64,000 nt of DNA from Streptomyces sp. CB02058 (lineage in GTDB: Bacteria > Actinomycetota > Actinomycetes > Streptomycetales > Streptomycetaceae): positions 124,001 through 188,000 of the forward strand of contig NZ_LIPG01000006.1 of assembly GCF_001905505.1 (NCBI RefSeq). The letters are read 5' to 3'. The notes under the pieces were generated by a model, which did no database searches, was not told the origin of the DNA, and saw only the letters and a program-made list of their open reading frames with translations. The position numbers were made by a program, and so were the translations under genes. This document shows positions 25,288 through 35,118 of this stretch, piece after piece (within the stretch, counting starts at the first letter, position 1; each line of letters starts with the position of its first letter).

Positions 25288-26595
25288 ATGAGACCCGCAC
25301 GACTCAGATCCCTGCCCGCCGCCGCACTCGCCGTCGCGGCCCTGCTGGCGACCGCCGCGCCGGCCGTCCAGGCCGCGCCCGTGGCCGCTGCAGCCGCCCC
25401 CGACATCCCGCTCGCCAACGTCAAGGCGCACCTCACCCAGCTCCAGTCGATCGCCACTGCCAACGGCGGCAACCGGGCCCACGGCCGGACCGGTTACAAG
25501 GCGTCCGTCGACTACGTGAAGGCGAAGCTGGACGCCGCCGGATACACCACCACGCTCCAGCAGTTCACCTCCGGCGGAGCCACCGGCTACAACCTGATCG
25601 CCGACTGGCCTGGCGGCGACCCGAACCAGGTCCTCATGGCCGGCTCCCACCTGGACTCGGTGACCTCGGGCGCCGGGATCAACGACAACGGCTCCGGATC
25701 GGCCGCCGTGCTGGAGACCGCCCTCGCCGTCTCCCGGGCACAGCTCGCCCCGGACAAGCACCTGCGCTTCGCCTGGTGGGGAGCCGAGGAGCTGGGCCTC
25801 GTCGGATCGAAGTACTACGTCAACAACCTGGCCACCACGGAGCGCGCCAAGCTCGCCGGGTACCTCAACTTCGACATGATCGGCTCGCCCAACCCCGGGT
25901 ACTTCGTCTACGACGACGACCCGGTCATCGAACAGACCTTCAAGGACTACTACGCGGGTCTGTCGATACCCACCGAGATAGAGACCGAGGGCGACGGCCG
26001 CTCCGACCACGCCCCGTTCAAGAGTGCCGGCGTCCCCGTCGGTGGCCTGTTCACCGGGGCGAGCAACACCAAGTCCAGCGCCCAGGCCCAGAAGTGGGGC
26101 GGCACGGCGGGCCAGTCCTTCGACCGCTGTTACCACTCCTCGTGCGACACGACGGCGAACATCAACGACACGGCACTGGACCGCAACAGCGACGCGATCG
26201 CCCACGCCGTCTGGACCCTGTCGGCGGGTACGACGACCCCGCCGACCGGCACGGTCTTCAGCAACGCAGCCGATGTCGCGGTGCCCGACAACGGCGCCGC
26301 GGTGACCTCGTCGGTCGCGGTCACCGGACGTACGGGCAACGCACCGTCAGCCCTCAAGGTCGGCGTGGACATCAAGCACACCTACCGCGGTGACCTCGTC
26401 GTCGACCTGCTGGCGCCCGACGGGACGGCCTACCGGCTCAAGAACTCCAGCAGCAGTGACTCCGCGGACAACGTGATCGCGACGTACACCGTCAACGCGT
26501 CGAGCGAGGTCGCCAACGGCAGCTGGAAGCTCCGGGTCCAGGACGTCGCCGCCCAGGACACCGGCTACATCGACAGCTGGCAGCTCACCTTCTGA
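25288..26595 (+). CDS. secreted M28 family aminopeptidase with C-terminal P-domain
   Basis: A 435-aa exported zinc aminopeptidase, closely resembling the Streptomyces griseus aminopeptidase. Signal peptide about residues 1-32. The catalytic domain shows the two-zinc site: His in MAGSHLDSV, Asp in GINDNGSG, Glu-Glu in WWGAEELG (first Glu the base), Asp in NFDMIGSPN, His in CYHSSCD. The disulfide-capable CYHSSC is as in the characterised enzyme. Residues ~320-435 are a proprotein-convertase P-like beta domain (VFSNAADVAVPDNG ... DTGYIDSWQLTF), often removed after secretion. A strong terminator follows. Confidence 0.95.
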   Translation: MRPARLRSLPAAALAVAALLATAAPAVQAAPVAAAAAPDIPLANVKAHLTQLQSIATANGGNRAHGRTGYKASVDYVKAKLDAAGYTTTLQQFTSGGATGYNLIADWPGGDPNQVLMAGSHLDSVTSGAGINDNGSGSAAVLETALAVSRAQLAPDKHLRFAWWGAEELGLVGSKYYVNNLATTERAKLAGYLNFDMIGSPNPGYFVYDDDPVIEQTFKDYYAGLSIPTEIETEGDGRSDHAPFKSAGVPVGGLFTGASNTKSSAQAQKWGGTAGQSFDRCYHSSCDTTANINDTALDRNSDAIAHAVWTLSAGTTTPPTGTVFSNAADVAVPDNGAAVTSSVAVTGRTGNAPSALKVGVDIKHTYRGDLVVDLLAPDGTAYRLKNSSSSDSADNVIATYTVNASSEVANGSWKLRVQDVAAQDTGYIDSWQLTF

Positions 26596-26623
26596 CCCAC
26601 GGGAGACCGGCGGGAGACCCACG

Positions 26624-26650
26624 GGGGAGGCGCCTTCAGGGCGCCTCCCC
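26624..26650. terminator. 11-bp hairpin between convergent genes
   Basis: GGGGAGGCGCC and GGCGCCTCCCC pair perfectly with a 5-nt loop, between the M28 peptidase and the acyl-CoA dehydrogenase stops. Confidence 0.8.
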
Positions 26651-26669
26651 GCACCGGGACCACCGGGGC

Positions 26670-27884
<1,215 letters not shown>

Positions 27885-27891
27885 GGGGGGA

Positions 27892-28914
27892 TCAGCCTTC
27901 CTGGAGGGTGGTGAGGCCGTGCGCGATGAAGACCGGGACCAGGTCGCCGATGCGGTCGAAGCCGGCGCCGACGGTCTGGCCCAGGGTGTAGCGGTAGTGG
28001 ATGCCCTCCAGGATCACGGCGAGCTTGAACCACGCGAAGGCCGTGTACCAGGAGATGGCGGAGGTGTCGCGGCCCGAGCGGGCGGCGTAGCGCTCGATCA
28101 GCTCGGCGGGGCTCGGGTGGCCCGGGGCGCCGCTGGTGGTGGAGACGGGCGACTCGGGCAGGCCCAGGTCGGAGCTGTACATCACGAGCAGACCGAGGTC
28201 GGTCAGCGGGTCGCCCAGCGTGGACATCTCCCAGTCCAGCACCGCCTTGATCCGGTCGTCCCGGCCGATCAGCACGTTGTCCAGGCGGTAGTCGCCATGG
28301 ACGACGGTGGGCGCGGGGGAGACGGGCAGGTCCCGGCCCAGCGCGGCGTGCAGCTCGTCGATCCCGGCCAGTTCACGGTTGCGCGAGGCGTCCAGCTGCT
28401 TGCCCCAGCGCCTCAGCTGCCGGTCGAGGAAGCCCTCGGGCCGGCCGAAGTCGCCGAGGCCGACGGACGCCGGGTCGACGGCGTGCAGGTCCACGAGGGT
28501 GTCGACGAGCCCCAGCACGACCGCCCTGGTGCGCTCGGCGCCGAGCGGGGCGAGCTGCTCTGCCGTGCGGTACGGGGTGCCCTCGACGTACTCCATGACG
28601 TAGAAGGGGGAGCCGATGACGGCGTCGTCCTCGCAGAGCAGGAGCGTCTCCGGCACCGGGACCGCCGTCGGGTGAAGGGCGCTGATCACCCGGTGCTCGC
28701 GCTTCATGTCGTGCGCGGTGGCGAGCACATGGCCCAGCGGAGGCCGGCGCACGACCCACTGTCCGGTGCCGTCGGTGACGATGTAGGTGAGGTTCGAGCG
28801 GCCGCCCTCGATCACCCGGGCTTCGAGCGGTCCGTTCACCAGCCCCGGCCGCTCGCGGTCGAGATGGCCGCGCAGCAGGTCGAGATCGAGACCTGGCGGG
28901 TGGACTGGGCTCAT
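27892..28914 (-). CDS. phosphotransferase family protein (APH-fold, ACAD10/11 kinase-like)
   Basis: A 340-aa aminoglycoside-phosphotransferase-fold kinase. ATP site near EGGRSNLTYIV and WVVRRPP (Lys replaced by Arg in the VxxR strand). Catalytic loop VVHGDYRLDNVLIG, metal motif LDWEMSTLGDPLTDLG. It matches the kinase half of ACAD10/11 enzymes that phosphorylate the 4-hydroxyl of hydroxyacyl-CoAs, not antibiotic resistance. Start ATG 28914 has GGAGG 8 nt upstream; GTG 28923 would overlap that site. Co-transcribed with the dehydrogenase; the 14-mer operator at 28960-28973 lies 46 nt upstream. Confidence 0.88.
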   Translation of the reverse strand: MSPVHPPGLDLDLLRGHLDRERPGLVNGPLEARVIEGGRSNLTYIVTDGTGQWVVRRPPLGHVLATAHDMKREHRVISALHPTAVPVPETLLLCEDDAVIGSPFYVMEYVEGTPYRTAEQLAPLGAERTRAVVLGLVDTLVDLHAVDPASVGLGDFGRPEGFLDRQLRRWGKQLDASRNRELAGIDELHAALGRDLPVSPAPTVVHGDYRLDNVLIGRDDRIKAVLDWEMSTLGDPLTDLGLLVMYSSDLGLPESPVSTTSGAPGHPSPAELIERYAARSGRDTSAISWYTAFAWFKLAVILEGIHYRYTLGQTVGAGFDRIGDLVPVFIAHGLTTLQEG

Positions 28915-28959
28915 GGTGCGCACCTCCGGGGCGGTTGGACGGTCGGGACCATGATGCCG

Positions 28960-28973
28960 ACCAGTCGGTATGT
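28960..28973. promoter_or_regulatory. TetR operator, site 2 (shared 14-mer)
   Basis: ACCAGTCGGTATGT, exact reverse complement of the first 14 bases of the site at 21004. With its left flank it forms the dyad CCGAC-CA-GTCGG. It precedes the phosphotransferase/acyl-CoA dehydrogenase operon. Confidence 0.7.
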
Positions 28974-29038
28974 CGTCCAGTGCCCTCCCGGAATCCGAGA
29001 AGTGATCTCCGGCTCCTCCCCGGCGCCGGGGGAGGGGC

Positions 29039-29380
29039 TCAGTCGTCCCAGCCCTGCGCCGCCACGAACGCGTCCCCGTGCGCGGCGGACCAGCGGCCCA
29101 GCGCCTCGATCGGCTCCAGCAGCGTCCGGCCCAGCCCGGTCAGCGAATACTCCACGCGCGGCGGGGCCTCGGCGTACGCCCGGCGCTCCACCAGCGCGTA
29201 CTCCTCCAGCCTGCGCAACGTCTCGGTGAGCACCTTCGCGCTGATGCCGCCGATCTCCGTACGCAGCTCACGCGGCCTGCGCGGGCCCGCCGCCAGCGCG
29301 TACAGGACCACGGGATTCCAGGTGTTGCCCAGCAGGTCGAAGCCGAGCCGTGCCCTGCAGTCGGCGAGCAGCCGGTCCAT
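29039..29380 (-). CDS. HxlR/DUF24 family regulator, possible redox sensor
   Basis: A 113-aa winged-helix protein (LLGNTWNPVVLYALAAGPRRPRELR, then GGISAKVLTETLRRLEEYALVER and a wing with PPRVEYSLTGLG; quoted in parts). It has a single cysteine, Cys8, in LLADCRARLG, the position used for thiol sensing by characterised DUF24 proteins such as YodB and QorR. It diverges from a small NAD(P)-binding reductase and an MDR oxidoreductase. A perfect 8+2+8 palindrome lies in the shared promoter. Redox control of those two genes is inferred. Confidence 0.88.
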   Translation of the reverse strand: MDRLLADCRARLGFDLLGNTWNPVVLYALAAGPRRPRELRTEIGGISAKVLTETLRRLEEYALVERRAYAEAPPRVEYSLTGLGRTLLEPIEALGRWSAAHGDAFVAAQGWDD

Positions 29381-29398
29381 GCGTTCCCCTTCCCCCGC

Positions 29399-29416
29399 CC
29401 GTTCGGCACCGAACGG
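29399..29416. promoter_or_regulatory. palindromic HxlR operator candidate
   Basis: CCGTTCGGCACCGAACGG: perfect 8-bp arms with a 2-nt centre, 19 nt before the HxlR start and 69 nt before the divergent reductase start. Confidence 0.7.
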
Positions 29417-29484
29417 TGCGCAACGGATCTCCTAACGTCCCCATCGGCACGACGCTACGTGACCGCCCTGTGGAGGAGAGAGAC

Positions 29485-30123
29485 ATGCGTATCGGCATCA
29501 TCGGGACCGGCAACATGGCGGACGCACTGGGAGGCCGGTGGGCGGAGGCCGGCCATCAGGTGCTCTTCGGCGGCAGGTCCGCCGCACGGGCACGAGCGCT
29601 CGCGGAGCGCACCGGCCAGCGGGCCGGCACACCGGCGGAAGCGGTGGCCCACGGCGACGCGGTGCTGCTCGCCCTCCCCCACGCGGCCGTGGCCGGCGTG
29701 CTGGACGCGCTCGGCGCGGCGGACGGAGCGCTGCGTGGCCGGCTCCTCGTCGACTGCACCAACGCCGTCGGCCCGGGCTTCCGGCTCACCACCGGTACGG
29801 GCCCCGGCGCCGCCCGTGCGATCGCCGATGCCACCGGGGCGCGGGTCGTGAAGGCCTTCAACCACCTGCCCGACTCCGTGTGGAGGCTCGCCGCGCCCTC
29901 CTTCCCCGAGGGCCCCCTCGCCGTCCCGCTCTGCGGCGACGACGCGTCGGCCCTGGAGACGGTCGGGACCCTGGTCCGGGACCTGGGCTGTGTGCCCCTG
30001 ACCGTGGGCGGGCTCGACCGGGCCGCGTATCTGGAGGCGGCCACGGCCTTCCTCATCGGGCTCTGGCACTCCGGGCACGACCCGCGCACACTGCTGCCGC
30101 CCTTCGACGTGGTCACGGCCTGA
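29485..30123 (+). CDS. NADPH-dependent F420 reductase-like / NAD(P)-binding protein
   Basis: A 212-aa protein with an N-terminal Rossmann motif (MRIGIIGTGNMADALG), followed by GGRSAARA, LALPHAAV, VDCTNAVG and VVKAFNHLP. This is the pattern of the F420:NADP oxidoreductase-like (Npd/ProC-like) family, which reduces F420 or only binds NADPH. GGAGGAG precedes the ATG. First gene of a probable pair with the MDR oxidoreductase 36 nt downstream, under the HxlR divergent promoter. Confidence 0.85.
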   Translation: MRIGIIGTGNMADALGGRWAEAGHQVLFGGRSAARARALAERTGQRAGTPAEAVAHGDAVLLALPHAAVAGVLDALGAADGALRGRLLVDCTNAVGPGFRLTTGTGPGAARAIADATGARVVKAFNHLPDSVWRLAAPSFPEGPLAVPLCGDDASALETVGTLVRDLGCVPLTVGGLDRAAYLEAATAFLIGLWHSGHDPRTLLPPFDVVTA

Positions 30124-30159
30124 GTTGCGGGGACCCCGGGGCGCCCCGATCGTCGGAGG

Positions 30160-31095
30160 ATGAAGGCGATCAGCTACAGCAGGTACGGCTCGGCCGACGT
30201 CCTGGAGTACGGCGAGCGGCCCGACCCGAAGGTCGGCCCCGACACGGTCCTGGTGAAGGTCCGGGCCGCGGCCGTGAACCCGGTCGACTGGAAGGCCCGC
30301 GAGGGCTACCTCCAGGCCGGGCTGGAAGCCGTCTTCCCCGTCATCCCCGGCTGGGACGTGTCGGGGGTCGTCGTCCAGCCCGGCGCCGCCGTCGACGAGT
30401 TCGAGGTGGGGGACGAGGTCATCGGCTACGTACGCGAGGACTTCCTCTCGCGCGGCACCTTCGCCCAGTACGTCGCCGCCCCCGTGCGGACCCTCGCCCG
30501 CAAGCCGCTGAGCCTGAGCTTCGAGGAGGCCGCGGGCCTTCCGCTGTGCGGCCTCACCGCGCACCAGGTGCTGCACCGCACGCTCAGGATCCAGGAGGGC
30601 GAGACCGTTCTCGTCCACGCGGCCGCCGGCGGGGTCGGCTCCCTCGCCGTCCAGCTCGCCCGGCACGCGGGCTGCCGGGTCATCGGCACCGCGGGGCCCC
30701 ACAACCACGACTACGTGCGCACCCTGGGCGGCGAGCCCGTGGAGTACGGCGAGGGGCTGGCCGCCCGGCTGCGGGAACTGGTGCCCGAGGGCTTCGACGC
30801 CGCGTTCGACACGGTCGGCGGTGAAGCGCTCCGCGCCTCCGCCGAGACCCTCGCCGCCGACGGCCGGCTCGCCTCCATCGCCGACGCCGAGGTCTTCTCC
30901 TACGGCGGGCACTACGCCTTCGTACGGCCCGACGCCGCCGACCTCGCCCATCTCGCGGAGCTCGCCGAGCAGGGCATCGTCTCCGTGAACGTGGACCGGG
31001 TCTTCCCCCTGGAACAGGCCATGGACGCCTACCGGCTCAACGAGCAGGGACGCACCCGGGGCAAGATCGTCGTCACCGTGGACTGGGAGGGCTGA
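30160..31095 (+). CDS. zinc-independent MDR oxidoreductase (quinone reductase-like)
   Basis: NADP-dependent oxidoreductase of 311 aa. Lacks the zinc ligands of alcohol dehydrogenases; the motifs are NPVDWKAREG, PGWDVSGVV, GLPLCGLTAHQVL and the Rossmann loop AAAGGVGSLAVQLA. Related enzymes reduce quinones or enones. Position under an HxlR-type promoter resembles the QorR/quinone-reductase arrangement, which supports quinone or electrophile defence as its role. Confidence 0.87.
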   Translation: MKAISYSRYGSADVLEYGERPDPKVGPDTVLVKVRAAAVNPVDWKAREGYLQAGLEAVFPVIPGWDVSGVVVQPGAAVDEFEVGDEVIGYVREDFLSRGTFAQYVAAPVRTLARKPLSLSFEEAAGLPLCGLTAHQVLHRTLRIQEGETVLVHAAAGGVGSLAVQLARHAGCRVIGTAGPHNHDYVRTLGGEPVEYGEGLAARLRELVPEGFDAAFDTVGGEALRASAETLAADGRLASIADAEVFSYGGHYAFVRPDAADLAHLAELAEQGIVSVNVDRVFPLEQAMDAYRLNEQGRTRGKIVVTVDWEG

Positions 31096-31116
31096 CGGCG
31101 GCGGGCCGGAGACGGG

Positions 31117-31425
31117 TCAGAACAGCGCCGTCGCGGCGAACACCGCGAGCGCCACCGTGCACGCCGCGGCCGCCAGCGCATGGCGCGGCGACAGCGTGGC
31201 CGGTTCGGCCCCCATGGAGGACACCCGGCGGTGCGCCACCACGAGGAACCCGAGCCAGGCCAGCAGGCTCAGCGCCACCGCGAGCACCCCCGCCCCGGCC
31301 GTCCCGCCGTACAGGCCCTGCCGGACCGCCAGCAGGGCCACCACCGTGCACGCCAGCGTGGTGCGCCGCCAGGCCAGCCGCGTCCGCTCCGGCTGCAGGC
31401 CCGGATCGCGCGTCCGGGAGGTCAC
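31117..31425 (-). CDS. DUF202 family membrane protein (short)
   Basis: A 102-aa protein with three hydrophobic segments and the DUF202 N-terminal motif LQPERTRLAWRRTTLA. GTG start whose GTGA overlaps the stop of the next DUF202 gene upstream, so the two are translated together and may form one complex. The family has no settled function. Confidence 0.8.
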   Translation of the reverse strand: MTSRTRDPGLQPERTRLAWRRTTLACTVVALLAVRQGLYGGTAGAGVLAVALSLLAWLGFLVVAHRRVSSMGAEPATLSPRHALAAAACTVALAVFAATALF

Positions 31426-31817
31426 CTGCCCTCCCAGCCGAACAGCACGACCACCACCATGGCCACCGCCACCACGGCGACGACGAGACTGAGCAGTGCG
31501 GGGAAGCGCGACACCGGCAGATCCTCACCGCGCCGCATCGCCCGCTCGCACCGCACCCAGTGGCTGACGGCCCGCAGCGCGCAGAGCACCCCCGCCGCCA
31601 GCAGCCCGAGCGCGAGACCCGCCCGGACGCCCCAGGCGAGATCCGGCAGGAACTGGTCGACGGCGAATCCGCCTCCGATCAGGGCGAGTGCCGTACGGAT
31701 CCAGGCGAGGAAGGTGCGCTCGTTGGCGAGGGAGAAGCGGTAGTCGGGGGTGTCGCCCTCCTCGCTGATCCGTCCCGGCGCGAACCACAGCCGCAGCCCG
31801 CGCGCGAAGCCGCTCAC
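31422..31817 (-). CDS. DUF202/YidH family membrane protein
   Basis: A 131-aa protein with three membrane segments and the motif SLANERTFLAWIRTALALIGGGFAV, typical of YidH/DUF202 (quoted from residues ~28-52 in part). The GTG start overlaps the Nudix stop (GTGA), and its own stop overlaps the following DUF202 start. In Streptomyces these paired genes are common; the function is unknown. Confidence 0.82.
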   Translation of the reverse strand: MSGFARGLRLWFAPGRISEEGDTPDYRFSLANERTFLAWIRTALALIGGGFAVDQFLPDLAWGVRAGLALGLLAAGVLCALRAVSHWVRCERAMRRGEDLPVSRFPALLSLVVAVVAVAMVVVVLFGWEGR

Positions 31818-32350
31818 GCGGTGGCCCCCGGCCCGCCGTCCCGGAACCGGCGCAGCCGGTGGTAGGCCTCCAGGCCGTCCGGCACCCAGGTCCACTCCCC
31901 GAGGTGCCGCTCCAGCTCCTCATCGGTCAGGAAGGCGTGCCAGTCGACCTCCTCCACCTGCGGATCGACGGGGAGCCCGCAGCGCACCTCGTAGACGTAC
32001 GACCACCAGCTGTGCCCGGGGCTCCGGTAGAGGAACTTGAACAGCGGCACGGGCCGGGAGAGCCCGGAGACCCCGAGCTCCTCCTCGGCCTCCCGCAGCG
32101 CCGCCTCGTCGTAGGACTCGCCCGCGCCCACGACCCCGCCGACGAACATGTCGTAGTGGGAGGGGAAGACCAGCTTCGTGGCCGTCCTGCGGTGCACGAA
32201 CAGCCGGCCCTCCGCGTCCCTCGCCTCGATGAAGACGCAGCGGTGGAGGAGGCCGCGCTCGGTCGCCTCGCCGCGGGGTGCCTGCCCCACGACCTGGTCG
32301 TTCTCGTCGACAATGTCCAGGATCTCGTCAGCCGGAGTCATGAGGTCCAT
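31814..32350 (-). CDS. Nudix hydrolase
   Basis: A 178-aa Nudix protein. The Nudix box is present as GGVVGAGESYDEAALREAEEELG (residues ~70-92, quoted in part as GESYDEAALREAEEELG) with intact REAEEELG metal residues. The sequence N-terminal to it (DIVDENDQVVG, RCVFIEARDAEGRLFVHRR) resembles the isopentenyl-diphosphate isomerase-like/YfcD branch. The diphosphate substrate is unknown. Start ATG 32350 or 32341. It overlaps the EamA gene upstream and the DUF202 gene downstream, giving a four-gene compact operon. Confidence 0.85.
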   Translation of the reverse strand: MDLMTPADEILDIVDENDQVVGQAPRGEATERGLLHRCVFIEARDAEGRLFVHRRTATKLVFPSHYDMFVGGVVGAGESYDEAALREAEEELGVSGLSRPVPLFKFLYRSPGHSWWSYVYEVRCGLPVDPQVEEVDWHAFLTDEELERHLGEWTWVPDGLEAYHRLRRFRDGGPGATA

Positions 32351-33245
32351 CCAACATCAACCGGTCGGCGGCCGTTGATCCGTGCCTGTCCTTGCCCTCC
32401 GGCATCGCCGGGTGCAGCCCCAGCAGCACGATCCCCCCGACGATCGCGGCGAGCCCCGCCGCCTGCCAGGCCAGGGCGGCCGTGTCGGTGCGCACCTGGT
32501 CGCCGAGGAAGCCGATCCCGCACACGATCCCCGCCAGCGGCTGCGCGGCGGTCAGCGCGGGAAGCGACTGCCGCAGCGGGCCCGCCTCGAACGCGCTCTG
32601 GACCAGGAGCAGTCCGGTCAGCCCGATGACGACGACGGCGTACGGCTGCCAGCTGGTCAGCAGTGCCGTCCAGCCGTCCTCGGTCAGCCGCACCCCGCTG
32701 ACCCTGGTCAGGGCGTCCTGGAGCCCGTAGAGCAGCCCCGCCGCCAGGCCGAGCATCACGGGCGTGCCCCGGGCCCTGGGGTGCCGGGCGAAGGCGGTGA
32801 GGAGCAGGGCGACCCCCGCCACCACACCGATCACCAGCCAGTGCCGCAGGGGTGCCGTCACCGCCTCCCCGCCACGCGGCTGTCCGGCCAGCAGGAACGC
32901 GGTGACACCACCCGCCAGGAGGGCGAGGCCTCCCCAGCCCTGCCTGCCGAGCGGCTGGCCGGTGCGGTGGCGCGAGAGGGCCATCGCGAAGAGCAGATTG
33001 GTCGCGAGCAGCGGCTCCACGACCGACACCTCGCCCTGGCCGAGCGCCAGGGCACCCAGCACCATGCCGCAGACCATCAGGCCGATCCCGACGAGCCAGC
33101 TCGGCACCCGCATCAGGTCCAGGAGCAGCCGGGGGGAGAGGAAATCGCGCAGGGGCGCGCGGCGGGCGGCGTCCTGCTGGAGGACGAAGCCGAAGCCCAG
33201 ACAGCAGGCGGCGCTTACGGAGAGCAGGATTACCAGCACCGACAC
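32328..33245 (-). CDS. DMT/EamA-type transporter
   Basis: A 305-aa protein with about ten hydrophobic helices (opening VLVILLSVSAACCLGFGFVL, then GEVSVVEPLLATNLLFAMAL) matching the DMT family. The cysteine pair SAACCLGFG in helix 1 is notable. GTG start at 33245. Its 3' end overlaps the Nudix start by 23 nt, so it is the first gene of the EamA-Nudix-DUF202-DUF202 operon. A transported substrate cannot be named. Confidence 0.83.
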   Translation of the reverse strand: MSVLVILLSVSAACCLGFGFVLQQDAARRAPLRDFLSPRLLLDLMRVPSWLVGIGLMVCGMVLGALALGQGEVSVVEPLLATNLLFAMALSRHRTGQPLGRQGWGGLALLAGGVTAFLLAGQPRGGEAVTAPLRHWLVIGVVAGVALLLTAFARHPRARGTPVMLGLAAGLLYGLQDALTRVSGVRLTEDGWTALLTSWQPYAVVVIGLTGLLLVQSAFEAGPLRQSLPALTAAQPLAGIVCGIGFLGDQVRTDTAALAWQAAGLAAIVGGIVLLGLHPAMPEGKDRHGSTAADRLMLDGPHDSG

Positions 33246-33399
33246 GGTCCGACGATAGCCCCGAGGCCGCGCCGGATCGGTGAGGGCGCCACCGACCGGA
33301 CGGTTGACGTGGGCGCGGCCCGTACCGAAGATCTGACCCACAAGTAACTTTGCCGCCCCGGCCCGCCGCTGCCCCGCACCGCCCCGAAGGATGGAACCC

Positions 33400-35055
33400 A
33401 TGGCGTACGACGCTGATGTGATCGTGATCGGGGCAGGGCTCGCGGGGCTCGTGGCCACCGCTGAACTCGTCGACGCGGGCCGCACGGTGATCCTGCTCGA
33501 CCAGGAGCCCGAGCAGTCCATCGGAGGCCAGGCGCACTGGTCGTTCGGCGGGCTCTTCCTCGTCGACTCGCCCGAGCAGCGCCGCTTCCGGATCAAGGAC
33601 AGCCACGAGCTGGCCCTCCAGGACTGGTACGGCACGGCCGGCTTCGACCGCGAGGAGGACCACTGGCCGCGGAAGTGGGCGGAGGCGTACGTCGACTTCG
33701 CGGCCGGGGAGAAGCGGTCCTGGCTGCACGCCCAGGGGCTGCGGTTCTTCCCCGTCGTCGGCTGGGCGGAACGGGGCGGATACGACGCGACGGGCCACGG
33801 CAACTCCGTCCCCCGCTTCCACATCACCTGGGGCACGGGTCCCGGCGTCGTCGCCCCCTTCGAGCGGCGGGTCCGCGAGGGCGTGGCCAAGGGCCTCGTC
33901 CAGCTGCGCTTCCGCCACCGGGTGACCGGCCTCGGCCGCTCGGCCGGGGCCGTCGACACGGTCACCGGCGAGATCCTTCAGGAGAGCGGCGCCGAGCGGG
34001 GCACCGCCAGCAGCCGCGAGGTGAAGGGCGCCTTCGAGCTCAGGGCCCAGGCCGTGATCGTCACTTCCGGCGGCATCGGCGGCAACCACGACCTCGTCCG
34101 CGCCCAGTGGCCCGAGCGGCTGGGCACCCCGCCCGAGAAGATGCTCTCCGGGGTCCCCGCGCACGTCGACGGGCTGATGCTCGGCGTCGCCGAGAAGGCG
34201 GGCGGCCACCACATCAACCGCGACCGGATGTGGCACTACACCGAGGGCATCGAGAACTGGAACCCGATCTGGGACAGGCACGGCATCCGCATCCTGCCCG
34301 GCCCGTCCTCCCTCTGGCTGGACGCCCGCGGCAAGCGTCTGCCCGTCCCGCTCTTCCCCGGCTTCGACACGCTGGGCACGCTCGAACACATCATGAGGTC
34401 CGGCCACGGATACACCTGGTTCGTCCTCGACCAGAAGATCATCGGCAAGGAGTTCGCGCTCTCCGGCTCCGAGCAGAACCCGGACCTCACGGGGAAGTCC
34501 GTGCGCGACGTGATCGGCCGGGCGCGCGCCGACGTACCAGGGCCCGTGAAGGCGTTCATGGACAAGGGCGTCGACTTCGTCGTCGAGAAGGACCTCGGCG
34601 CGCTCGTACGGGGAATGAACGCGCTCACCGGCGAGGACCTCATCGACGAGGACGGGCTGCGCCGCGAGATCACCGCCCGCGACCGCGAGATCGCCAACCC
34701 CTTCACCAAGGACCTCCAGATCACGGCGATCAACGGCGCCCGCTCCTACCTGGGCGACAAGCTCATCCGCACGGCGAAGCCGCACCGCATCCTCGACCCC
34801 GCGGCCGGCCCGCTGATCGCCGTACGACTGAACATCCTGACCCGCAAGTCCCTCGGGGGGCTGGAGACGGACCTGTCCTCCCGCGTCCTGACCGAGGACG
34901 GTTCCCCGCTGGCCGGGGTGTACGCGGCGGGGGAGGCGGCGGGCTTCGGCGGCGGCGGGGTGCACGGCTACCGCTCGCTGGAGGGCACGTTCCTCGGCGG
35001 CTGCATCTTCTCGGGCCGCGCGGCGGGCCGGGCCGCGGCGAAGGCCGTCGGCTGA
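33400..35055 (+). CDS. FAD-binding dehydrogenase (fumarate reductase/KstD-like)
   Basis: A 551-aa flavoprotein. The N-terminal dinucleotide-binding motif VIVIGAGLAGLVATAEL is followed by LLDQEPEQSIGGQAHWSFGGL, and the C-terminal FAD clamp is GVYAAGEAAGFGGGGVHGYR. It belongs to the fumarate-reductase/3-ketosteroid-dehydrogenase flavoprotein group, and the actual substrate is not evident; no steroid genes surround it. ATG 33400 is preferred to ATG 33391 because the conserved N-terminus begins MAYDADV. TTGACG at 33304 with GAAGAT 17 bp downstream is a candidate promoter. Confidence 0.88.
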   Translation: MAYDADVIVIGAGLAGLVATAELVDAGRTVILLDQEPEQSIGGQAHWSFGGLFLVDSPEQRRFRIKDSHELALQDWYGTAGFDREEDHWPRKWAEAYVDFAAGEKRSWLHAQGLRFFPVVGWAERGGYDATGHGNSVPRFHITWGTGPGVVAPFERRVREGVAKGLVQLRFRHRVTGLGRSAGAVDTVTGEILQESGAERGTASSREVKGAFELRAQAVIVTSGGIGGNHDLVRAQWPERLGTPPEKMLSGVPAHVDGLMLGVAEKAGGHHINRDRMWHYTEGIENWNPIWDRHGIRILPGPSSLWLDARGKRLPVPLFPGFDTLGTLEHIMRSGHGYTWFVLDQKIIGKEFALSGSEQNPDLTGKSVRDVIGRARADVPGPVKAFMDKGVDFVVEKDLGALVRGMNALTGEDLIDEDGLRREITARDREIANPFTKDLQITAINGARSYLGDKLIRTAKPHRILDPAAGPLIAVRLNILTRKSLGGLETDLSSRVLTEDGSPLAGVYAAGEAAGFGGGGVHGYRSLEGTFLGGCIFSGRAAGRAAAKAVG

Positions 35056-35072
35056 GGAAGCGGCCGGAGACA

Positions 35073-35109
35073 CCGGCGCCCGGCACACCACCGGTGTGCC
35101 GGGCGCCGG
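35073..35109. terminator. 17-bp hairpin between convergent genes
   Basis: Arms 35073-35089 and 35093-35109 pair perfectly over 17 bp (core CCCGGCACACC) with a 3-nt loop; it serves both the FAD dehydrogenase and the alcohol dehydrogenase. Confidence 0.85.
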
Positions 35110-35118
35110 GGCCGTGGA

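Noticed and set aside
27892..28914. Antibiotic resistance by aminoglycoside phosphotransferase
   Set aside because: It is an APH-fold kinase, but sequence motifs and operon position next to an acyl-CoA dehydrogenase match the ACAD10/11 kinase half.
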